DNA from: Lachnospiraceae bacterium
Lineage (GTDB): Bacteria > Bacillota > Clostridia > Lachnospirales > Lachnospiraceae
Reading direction: 5' to 3'
DNA: 64,000 nucleotides
NCBI GenBank assembly: GCA_017543445.1
Contig: JAFYGB010000061.1
Location: 1 to 64,000 of the forward strand
Shown here one piece after another: positions 32,501-40,900 of this stretch. The stretch's first letter is position 1, and each line of letters starts with the position of its first letter. Below the pieces are notes generated by a model. It made no database searches and was not told the origin of the DNA. It saw only the letters and a list, made by a program, of their open reading frames with translations. A program made the translations under genes and the position numbers.

Positions 32501-34917
32501 GGATCCGGAGAATTCATAAAACTCAGGCTCAGACTTGCCGCAAAACCGATGGTGCGGCCGATCTCCGTTCCGTCGCTCTTTTTCATTACGCCAAACTGTC
32601 CGTATGCCAGCTTAAATGCCATACCCGCCAGTGTCTGAGCATAACTGAATACGTTCGGCCAGATCAGTGTGATGGCTTCGGCCGGTGTGCTCTTCCTGAC
32701 ACCGTTTTGATCATACTGGATCAATGCGAAATCCTGTCCCTGAACCAATTTGCTCAGAGCCGCCTTACCTGTCCAAACAGAGCTGCGTTCATCGCTGGTG
32801 TAGAGATCGCCGTCAAACTCTGTCAGGATCGCGGACTCCATGGCTCTGTCCTGACTGACGTTTTCATAGTCCTCGTAGTAGAGGGACATCGTACCACCCT
32901 CAAAATCGAGGCAGTTGTTGATTGTGATGCAGTTGTCTACTTTTGTTTCCCGCGTATCGGGATCTACAGTCTTCTTACTGACAGCAGTATAGTAACGGAA
33001 ACCAACTACCCTTCCGTTCTCATCCTTCACAGGATAACGATTGTCCCCGGTGAATTCTCCGCGGAACACTAAGAGGATCTCTTTCCACTTATGGTCTTTA
33101 TCCTCGGCGAATTTCTTATACGCTTCTTCATCCTTGAAGCTCTCCAGGCGGTAGTAATAGGTTTGAGCAGAACCTGAACCCTTCACATATTTTACAGCCG
33201 CCAAAACGCCGTAGGATTCGTTTTTGTATTTCGGGTCGTCCGAAACCGAGAAATTCAGAACGGACGATGTCTGTTTCTGGAAGTCCTTGGAAACGATGCC
33301 GTTGCTGACAGCGTCGTCGGTCCATTCCAGCTGCAGGTACCAGCTTCCGAGGGAAAGGGAAATGTCATTCGATATCGCAATATCGGCAATACCGTCTGTC
33401 ACGGTGATCGCATCGGAAGGGATATCCCTGACCGTCTTGCCGTCGGCGCTGTATGCCTTTACAAAACAGGTGCCCTGCGCCAGTGCGTTCGAGAGGATCG
33501 TCTCGTTCGTCACTGCCACATACAGGTGACGGGAACCGGAGGAATAGATCGTATCCGGTGTCATGGATACGAAGCTTACCTTAGGAATATTTCCATCACT
33601 GCCGGGGAGCAGGATATAAACCGTCTTCTCACCCAACAGATTCTCCGAGGTCGCGGTACCCTTATACATTCCGATGGTGATGCGCTCGTAGGTGGCGTTA
33701 ACCGGTGCCTGAGCCTGGAAATACAAGGTCTTGGTGATCGTCGCACCCTCCGCCATCTTCGTATAGGGGATGGTCAATGGATCGTAGGTGTCGTATTCAA
33801 ATCCGTTCATGGCCTGTCCGTCATCACTAAGAGAACGAAGTCCGCCGGTGCTGCGTACGGCCAGGACCACATTTTCCAGGTCGCCGGAAGTCTTGCTGTT
33901 ATAGTTTTCTGCGCTAACCGTTACGGCAAAATCTGCGATGCCGACATCGCTCTGCCGCACATATGCGCTCTTATCACTGTTTAGCTCCAGACGCAGCGGG
34001 GCAACGGTATTGATCGCTACGCGGTTTTCCAGATTTACCGTGTGGTTGGAATAAACGCCGTAGTAGCTGACTACGGAACCGGACTGACCGTTGCCCACGG
34101 TGCCCAGATCGTAATACAGTGCGCAGGCACTGTCTGCAGTCAGATAGTCGTTGATCGCGTTGGTAAAATTCAGAGATGTATCCGGCGCAAAGTCAAACAG
34201 GCTTGCTGCCAGATTGTTCCAGTGGCCGATGGCCGCTTTCGTAGGGCTTGAGACCACATAGGCGGAAACCATGGTATTGCCGATGTCATCCACGGCATAA
34301 AAACTCCTTAAGGATTCTTCGTCCGTGATGATCTGTTCGGTCTTCATGGTGTTCGTCAGGCTGCCGCCGGACACCTGATAGTAAGCATAGTCCTGATCTC
34401 CCAGGCACGTATCCATCAAGATACGCGCCTGAACAGGAACCGCCTCGCCGCTGTTATTCTGTGCGACAAGACTAATGGATACCATGCCATGTTCGCTGGC
34501 ATTGTCCGCAGCCAGTGTGATCGTCTGCGTAAAGGTGATTCCATCGACCGACCATACGGCAACGATATCTCCGCCTGCGGCCGCCTGCGTCACTTTAACA
34601 TCGCTGGAAGTATCATATTTTCCGCCGAAAATATAATCTTTAGCTGCAGCTCCCTCTCCCACACGGAAAGACACAAAGGAGGTATCATAAGCGTCACTGT
34701 GATAGAGCAGCTTTTTGTTGTTGTCGGACTTCCTAAGCTGGTTACCCTCAACGGTATTGACCAGAAATCCGCCGTTTTTCTTCGACACGCTGACCTCTAT
34801 ATAGCCGTTACTGAGTTTCAGCACATCTTCATCCGCCGCAAAAACGTATGCAGGACGCATGGGAAGTATCAGCGCAATGCTAAGCAAAATCGCCAAAAAT
34901 CGTTTTAACTGTCTCAT
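26506..34917 (-). CDS. giant surface protein with dockerin, cohesin and eight 77-residue repeats
   Basis: 2803 residues. Signal peptide (to about residue 28, PAYVFAADED). Residues 30 to about 1300 form a large beta-rich region without a family I can name, followed by several fibronectin/Ig-like modules (about 1300-1850). A bacterial B-repeat-like module (GGEYNEGDSVTLTAVPDEGYRFDHWEV) is at about 1880. A type I dockerin follows with two calcium loops (GDLNGDGSVDEADLTLLKQYL and GDLNGDGSVNLLDLIHLNKFI), then a cohesin-like domain (about 2005-2135), then eight repeats of about 77 residues (pattern PTYTWxDDNSTVTAKxVC ... ETVxTxYxVT ... GTGTYTATFTN). The end is a membrane helix plus KRKKKKAGAK; no LPxTG motif. 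Ten base pairs after the 2545-residue gene. Role inferred: cell-surface scaffold or adhesin. Confidence 0.88.
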   Translation of the reverse strand: MRQLKRFLAILLSIALILPMRPAYVFAADEDVLKLSNGYIEVSVSKKNGGFLVNTVEGNQLRKSDNNKKLLYHSDAYDTSFVSFRVGEGAAAKDYIFGGKYDTSSDVKVTQAAAGGDIVAVWSVDGITFTQTITLAADNASEHGMVSISLVAQNNSGEAVPVQARILMDTCLGDQDYAYYQVSGGSLTNTMKTEQIITDEESLRSFYAVDDIGNTMVSAYVVSSPTKAAIGHWNNLAASLFDFAPDTSLNFTNAINDYLTADSACALYYDLGTVGNGQSGSVVSYYGVYSNHTVNLENRVAINTVAPLRLELNSDKSAYVRQSDVGIADFAVTVSAENYNSKTSGDLENVVLAVRSTGGLRSLSDDGQAMNGFEYDTYDPLTIPYTKMAEGATITKTLYFQAQAPVNATYERITIGMYKGTATSENLLGEKTVYILLPGSDGNIPKVSFVSMTPDTIYSSGSRHLYVAVTNETILSNALAQGTCFVKAYSADGKTVRDIPSDAITVTDGIADIAISNDISLSLGSWYLQLEWTDDAVSNGIVSKDFQKQTSSVLNFSVSDDPKYKNESYGVLAAVKYVKGSGSAQTYYYRLESFKDEEAYKKFAEDKDHKWKEILLVFRGEFTGDNRYPVKDENGRVVGFRYYTAVSKKTVDPDTRETKVDNCITINNCLDFEGGTMSLYYEDYENVSQDRAMESAILTEFDGDLYTSDERSSVWTGKAALSKLVQGQDFALIQYDQNGVRKSTPAEAITLIWPNVFSYAQTLAGMAFKLAYGQFGVMKKSDGTEIGRTIGFAASLSLSFMNSPDPEDDTAVPDTYFGRMKELWTDWNGASIYQYAYRGDRFNKLTNIDMNDSTSAHSNAQKGVAASVMVKDILFGCGQGFVGLNFTVAVTVKNLIDELPKVEGTLSINTINNWSVAMSGSCKFTDNMRMEAKLSFKSYENIPIPDDFYFYIGGFKPGLNVDGGGVLWLTGGGGGFSNLYDTIFCTSGLPPLKLIITASFSIVQVLNGTATLTVGLTGIDLTAKDIKVMDQIEVIKKIQLGLQWYPDLKLQAGIYVSMFEKTIEGQGYIILLGKDYTDWFFEMFVRAALKVPESVPAVGGMTLVGADLGISTEKIWGCVKALSINIGVSYYWGEDSVNFGSGGDKAQPTYPNLLLTGYDGECEDFPIVHDDENNRTLYAHFGTNFEAPRGAQVIYEGDLILMDVAGVWSNLEKTSHKFNLGKYNAGNNEATVVQLNYKAESLEEAKTLAKSFTVKDEQDGAFPLTFYNGNNPDTANANITWNSESGMAAYAFTVTNQNLFDKNWFVSTGTTAADIVLYNVLPMPEITDVSASGSIAAGGSADISWNGTGLDELDSISFFLCTDTDPSVDAGYPLTREYDTTGITDSSVIQSGTATLSVPAEIPSGDYYLRAVYSKDEQLNGVVYSSSKVKVTNANTPAAVGTPTISAAGDLKYKVSIPATVDANTTGYRVSVYNTDGTETDVTGMTYDKAENGATIFEIGGSYIAPVKTDDKDPNSAVTGTQTFGLTGGKSYVISITPYKLADGDGDGEPDTIIYGAEKRSSATLLPKAVAPTASLTFDGKTLTALSDMKNGGTFPTFTTDALNIKASFSEAVTGVWTLDSSELWTRADSDTSVVSGTFKNTANTFLNIPELSDGDHTLTLTGKAADGDSFSYSYHFTVDTTAPRLILSSPLNGSPFRADGTLTIAGVTDEDAKLMISIDGGISKQLTVTRNADGVFAETISIPNPDSAAIHTLSIYAEDLSGNRTELRKISVVHPGVGDLNGIVLMVDGAALNSGSINTVYSADNVALSVTAVTSDGSKFAMDPSRVYWRTFAADGNIKVEDGSLSYTDYAKGFVEAMVEVSSGAYLTSSLVLNSEMLGSIVSVSAMLGGTVTGGGEYNEGDSVTLTAVPDEGYRFDHWEVTGVTGLDLTSATLNFTMTENAVAAKACFVATVIPGDLNGDGSVDEADLTLLKQYLLGENVTLTNSGDLNGDGSVNLLDLIHLNKFILSNEGGSSNVMTDAPILTLAKVIAVPGEDVTIAVDLSENPGIMAMLLKIGYDHDLLTLTGIEDGELTKWDQSGDNVLWLGKTDSGFNGTILNLKFHVSDAATPGEIAVTLSCGSNDVANYSETAFQPTFTAGAVHIHNWNEPTYSWSNDNSTVIAKVVCKDDASHVVTETVKTTYTVSKMPSAEEDGTGTYLATFTNALFSAQTKSIVISSTGYDYEAPTYTWSDDNKTVTAKAVCTNDASHTVEETVDTVYDVTAQAACESEGTGTYTATFTNAMFSSQSKTVTIAATGHDYGAPIYIWADDDSAVTAKVICGNDATHVIEETVDVIYAVTTFPTSEKEGTGTYTATFTNTRFATQTKTITIPATGHDYGTPTYTWANDNSTVTAKSVCKDDASHVIEETVNTTYTVTTFPTETEKGTGTYTATFTNTLFSTQTKTVDIPATGHKYGAPTYTWAADNSTVTAKVVCQDDASHVVEETVSTTYTVLTNPNCDTDGTSVYKANFTNALFSAQTKTMTLLAIGHDWGIPTYVWADDNSSVTAKAVCKTDASHVVEETVKTVYEVTTAPTGDREGTGTYTATFKNALFAAQVKTDVIPATEHSYGVPTYTWADDNSTVTAKAVSMDDESDVIEEKVNTSFNVETSATCETEGKGVYTANFSNKLFSTQTKEEVLPATGHDYGTPTYTWSDDNSKVTAKVVCKNDASHVIEETVDSTYEVTTPAGETENGTGTYTANFSNPLFSKQTVTVDIPATETAPEKSTSKNIVPFIIIGVAAAACLFGIIFFLFKRKKKKAGAK
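26640..28490 (-). repeat. eight tandem ~231-bp coding repeats
   Basis: DNA repeats of about 231 bp (77 codons) encode the C-terminal repeat region of the giant protein. The first copy (near 28490) and the seventh are the most diverged; the middle copies share long stretches. Such arrays change copy number by recombination. Confidence 0.85.
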
Positions 34918-34927
34918 ATTTCCCTCC

Positions 34928-37900
34928 TTAGTTCTCTACGTAAAGCAGAGTTCGATAGGTCTGCCGCGATTGAGTCACGATATAAACAGTATAGAAACCT
35001 GCGGTATCAACAGTAAAACTGCCGTCCTCGCCGACTGAAATACATTTGGTTGCCCTCTTCATCTGTCCGGAGGACCAGATGCCCTTTACCAGTTTTAATG
35101 AATAAGGCTCATTGTCTGTCTTCAAACCGTTGACATACAGAGTATGTTTACCGACTTTCAGGCTTATCGTTCCGTTTTCCTCTGTCAGAATGCCATCGAC
35201 CGTAATGATCGGCTGGTTCTTGTCTACGACTCTGACATAGCGCACTGATTGCCCGACATTTCCGGCAACATCCTGTACCGTATAGGTAACGGCATATACG
35301 CCCACGGTATCGAGAATTACACCGGATACGTCATAAGCCAGTGAACCATCCTGAATGCCAACATTGTCCCAAGTCTTGACACCCTTATCCAGCAGCTTCG
35401 TCAACTCAGAGAGTTCGCTCTCCTGACGTACGTTGACTGTGGAAGTATCAAAGAGAATGGTCGGCAGGGTCTTGTCGACGTTATAGACCGTAAAGACTTC
35501 GCTGGTCTTGTTACCTGCGCCGTCTGCGGCGTACACACGGAAGGTTCCGTTCGCACTTGCGCTGATCGTGCCGATCCAGATCTCGTTTCCTTCGCTGTCC
35601 GTTCCCTGCAACGACATAGTACCGCAAGTCACGGCGTCGTTATCACAACTCAGTGTGCATTGTTCATTTGCAGTGACAGTCACGGATACCGAACTGTTGG
35701 TTGCGTTCGCATTTTCCGGAACGTCCACATGGATCGTCGGAGCCACGCTGTCGAAATAAGGGATCCAAGGACCGAAGTTGGAGTAAGGAAGCTCCATTAT
35801 CGTCTGGTTTCCGACCTTATCCACAAAGAAGAGTCTCTTCGGACTTAAGTCTTTAAGTGTTACCTTCATCAAGTGCGGATGATCCGCGTCATCGTAATAC
35901 AACTCGCCGAGAGGGCCATAGTTTGTACAGTAGACTTCCTCTGTAGGACGGATATGCAAAGTCACGGCATAAGGCACGTCGTATCCGCTCCGTTTCAATT
36001 CTTCTACGTTCTCCACGATAAGATAGGGCGCATCCTTATCGATAATACCACTTTGCAGCACCAGCTTGACCTCTGTAGCCTGACCGTTGGGCGCTGTGAT
36101 ATTCAGAGTAACCACGATATCCTCGCTGTAAGCGCTTTCGGTAAAGTGAACCGAAACTCGCTGACTGGTATATTCAATATATCCCCAGTATGGGCTGGAA
36201 CTGTTGAAATCATAATCGTACGTATAGTCATAATACGTATAGGTTGCCGTAACGTTCATGATATCTTTGTCACTGGTGACATGAGCCACGATATCGGTGT
36301 TGACCGGAACGCTCGTAGGGTTGCTCCGATCCAGTTTTCCGGTGACCGGATCCTGGAAACAAGGTGACCAGGTGGTTTTCAAGATCGGGGAAGACACGTC
36401 AATGCCGCTGACCTGAAGGTTAACGGAGACACTGTTTCCCGCCGCATCGGTCGCGTTAACGGTCACAACGGTGTCGTTATCTGTAAATAACAACTTATAA
36501 GGATATTCCGCCGCATTTGCGTCAAAGTTTTGGGCAATGCCCGCGCCGGCCAAGGTCACGCTGCTGCCGGTATCATTGCCCGCGTCATCCAGGTCTGTCG
36601 CCTTGATATATACGGTTCTGGAGTAGAGACCGTCGGCCACAGTGTTCGTGACGATCTCCGGTGCCACAGTATCAAACTGATAGCTGCCGTACGGGATCTT
36701 AACGCATGTGAAATTATCCTTAGTTGCTGCAGAGTCTGCCGCGGCATTATCCACAACAACGATATAGAAATCATTTGCAACGCTATTTGTGACCAGAATA
36801 TTGTTGCCGCTCACAGAGACGCCAGGGATCTTATCGCTGGTTGCCGAAGCATAACTTATGCTGGTAGGTGCACTGGATTTCGCGACTACTTTCCACTTGG
36901 AGTAGTCGGAAGCTTTGACCACGAAGTCATAGCCCTGGGCAGCTCCTGCGTTTCCGATGGCGGTCTTCACCATGGTTTCATCCGCGCTGCCGGAGAATGC
37001 CTCAGTCTGAACAAAGCCACCCGCCTGTTGCTTCCAGATGGTCACAAGATCAACGGTCGGCGCTTCGACGTCAGCATATGGTTCAGGCGGAGTCGCCAGG
37101 GTTATTCCGTAGTCACTGAGCTTTCCTGTAATGGTATAAGTGATAGCCGTGGGAATATCATAGTATTGGAACGTAAAGGTATCACTGTCACCGTCCTTAA
37201 ACGTCAGCGTTGTGTCGCCCACCGGGTTGGTCTCCCGGCTGGTCCGGTAGGACACCGTAACAGAACCGACGGTCGTTCCGCGGAACTGTTCATCCGAACC
37301 GGCCTTATACTGCTCCTTGAACTCGTCAAAGTAGAAGAAGAGCGTTTCCTCAGGGCCGCCGGAGATGATGTTGTTCAAATGGACAGGCAGAAGATCGTAC
37401 TCTCCGTCACCCTCCCAGTAAAGGTAATAAGTTCCGTTTTCCGTACATGTGCGCTTGCCATTGTTGCCATAGGAACTGTATATCCGTTCACCATCATTGT
37501 CGGGCATGAAGGTCAAAGTCACGCCCTCACTGGCGGACACATAGTCCAGAGTGGAGAAAGCGAGATCAAAGCCGTACTTGCCGATCACGTTCTCCAGTGT
37601 CAGGCTCTGGGTGTATTTTGTTCCGAATATATCGATAAATGTAATATCCCAGGTGCCATCCTTCCAAATGGGAAAGGCGTCATGCCACTCGGTGGAAAAT
37701 CCTTCGATGTTACGATTGATCCAGCTTTCTGCGGGCTGAACCGGAACATTGAATGTCAGGAACAGGGCACGATTGGCCTCTGTATGACTCTGAGGGGTAT
37801 AAGAAAAAGTAGATTGTTTATACTGTTTATCAATAACCTTCGGAGCGAAGCCGATGACAGATGCCGTCGCGCCTACCGCGTCGCAGACATTGCCATGAAC

Positions 37901-40900
37901 ATCCGTGGCTTTCAGGTTCAGTGTCATATCCATGGCACTAGTGATCTTCGGGCTGACATAGCCTTCCACCGTGACGGTGAGATAGACGTCCGTCGGTGTG
38001 GTTTCACCATCTATGCGAACTGTTTCTCCTGTGTGTAAACTTTCAGTCACCTTCTGAATGCCCATGGAATTGGAATCCATCGCCGTCCAGCTTTTGGAAA
38101 GATAGCCATTATTCGTCACGTCCATGGTCAGTGTAAGTCCACCTCCGGACGCACCGATCGCCCGAGCATATTCGTCGTTAAAGGAAAACTCCAAAGTAAT
38201 CGGAGATGGTGTCTGGTGAGTATACCAGTTGCCCGTTGTTGCGAAGGAATACAGACTGTCATCATAGACGTGATAGGTCGCTGTGAACTTCCCATTAGCG
38301 TCTGTGGTGATATTCGCATCACTGATGACCGGAGCCGTACCATCGGCAATAATCACGGCCTTTGCTGTGCTCACATCGACTCGATTTCCATAGATATCCT
38401 CCGCATAGATACAATAAAACTCTTTAAAATTATACCCCCCGTTATTAGAGGATATAGCATCATTGATCGATTTGTTGTAAACTGGCACTTTCGCAATAAA
38501 ACTGCCATCACCCTGGGCTGTCATCTCAATGGGCTCGAAATCATCTGCCCACTCAATTGTTCCATCATACTGTTGGGAAGTTCCCCGACCACAGTACAGG
38601 CGCAGCCCGGAAGAAGCGATCACACCGGTGTATTTCTCATCAGGGGTAAAGACCACCGCAGCCTTTTCGGGGTCAACGGTATAGATGCCGCTCCATTCAG
38701 TGGGATAGTCCGGCGTCCAAGTATCATTTTTTTCCGGAAGTGTAGTAGTTGTACCACTCAGCTCAAGGCTGACAGGATGGATCGTCAAATATGTGATAGC
38801 CGAGCGTCGGCCGTTAGAATAGTTTGCCTGAAGAGCGATCACGTTGTCCTGATCGGGTTCCAACCCTAAAATCTCGTAATAATTGCTTGTTGCTGATGAT
38901 CCGGCGCCGAAGGTCAACAGCGCTTTCTCGGTGTTTTCAGAAGAATCGATCTCACGCAGATAGATCTCCCCACTCTCTTCATCCACAGCCAAGCATTTTC
39001 TATCAAGAAGTTGGACCTTTTTATCCGGATGTGCAGTGTCCCAGGCGGTCACGTAAACAGAACCGGATTCGAACCCATATACATGTTCACTTTCCTTGTG
39101 GGGCGTGACTCCGTCCGGATCCAGAACATCCACAGAGAGATAGTTTTTATATTTTTGAGTGGGCACGTAGATCGTTTTGTCCGGATCATAGGCGATGGCT
39201 TCATAAACTCCTGTGCTGTTGCTATAGGTTGACTGTTTTGCTATTGTTTCCGGTTTCACTATTCCCGGCTCTGTAACATCAATGTATATGATTTCAACAT
39301 ATCTGTACGCTGCATCCTCATCGTCAGGCATGGAACGCCGCATCAAATATACCCAGATATGGTAAACACCAGACTGTATGTTGACGGCAGGGAGCGTGAT
39401 CGTTTGCCTCGGACCATAGCCAATTCCACAGACATCGGTTATTTCACCAGTATCAATGTTTTCCAGTTTGATACGTGATTTTTCCCAGTCGATATCGGAG
39501 TAATTCCAACCATGCAGATCCTCGCCCAAGTCGATGGAGACCTGTGCTCCCTCCACCGTGGGGATATATGTATGATATCCGTTTTCGTCTTCAATAGTAC
39601 ATTTACTGGTATCTATGGAGAAATCGTATTTGCTAAACATTTGTTTTCCGCCGTTACTTTGATAAGAAACCTTAAGCGTGAAAGTCTCAACCTTAGCGTT
39701 GGTGGTAATTGTAATCTCCGAGTCTGAATCAGAAAGCCACTCCGAACGCATAATATCAGCGCTCTGCTCTGTACCGTTAATATTCGCCGTGCCGGAATAA
39801 ACTTTTACTGAAAAATTCCCTGTGAGTTTTTTATAATCCTGATAGAACACAAAAATGTCGCAAGCTTCCAGATTGGTATATTTAATCCCGTCCGTTTCAT
39901 CGAGCGTAGCTGTAAACCAGTCGTTATCAAGATCATAAATGTTATCAAAACGGTAACTCTGATAATTGGTGCAAACCAAAATATAGTGGGTGTCAGGATC
40001 TCCCGGTTTTTGTACGTCAAATACCAAGGCACCTCCATCTTCGAGCGAGTTGATCTTCAAAGTTGGTTCGAGTACTACATTTACAGGGTATTCCAGTTCA
40101 TACTTGATCCCCTCCAAAGAATAGCTGTACTCGTCAACTTTATCGATGACGACATTACCGGCACCGTCCTTAGCCTTGATCCAAAGTGCCTTTTTGAATG
40201 CCGTTTGAGAAGGCACGGTAGCGATGGCAGCCACACTAACAGAAGTGCCGCCCACAGTGCCTTCGGCATTTTTCCAGCTGTCACTTTCCGTCGGCTTCGT
40301 ACCGTCATTCCATAGATACTGTACAGAAGCCACGCCGCTGATATCATTGACATCGATATTCGCAGTAAGTGTACCTTCATTTTTGTCATTGTCATAAGAT
40401 CTGCTGCTGTTTCCCGCATGAACAACAGGAGCTACAGAGTCAAATCCTACGCCGGAAACAGCGACCTGTTTCGTCGCGCCCGTGTTGCCCGCGTAGTCCG
40501 ACAGAGTAAAGCTCAATCCGCTCACACCGTACGGCTCATCCGCGATCTTCTTCACATGCAGGTACTGTGTATCCCCGGTCTGGATGAAAGGCAGGGACAG
40601 ACCCTCTACGCCTTCGTTCCAATCCTCCTTTTCCGGCTCTGATGACGAGGTCGTAACCGCATACATGAACTTGCCGTGGAGTGTGCCAACCAGCATAAGA
40701 GTGGCAGGCATATCCTGTACACCGGATCCTTTTGCGTTGGATCCCTCTACCTTGTCAGTTGTCTTAAAGGGAACGACAAATCCATAGTTGGTTCCATTGG
40801 TCCCTGTCACCTCTTCAACTTCCACTGACGGAGCAACTGTGTCGATCTGGTATTGTTGTTCCGTGGCTCCGAATTCGTTCGTATTGTCCGCAATATTCCC

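Noticed and set aside
26506..34917. Sortase-type LPxTG anchor at the end of the 2803-residue protein
   Set aside because: The end has a hydrophobic helix and a basic tail but no LPxTG-like motif before it; it is treated as a plain membrane anchor.
36530..38038. Long plus-strand open frame (502 codons) opposite the giant surface gene
   Set aside because: It is antisense to a gene with clear Ig-like domains and signal peptide, has no ribosome site, and its protein is Arg/Cys/His-rich without domain character. The same holds for long antisense frames at 11276-12388, 44102-45220 and 18-19 kb.
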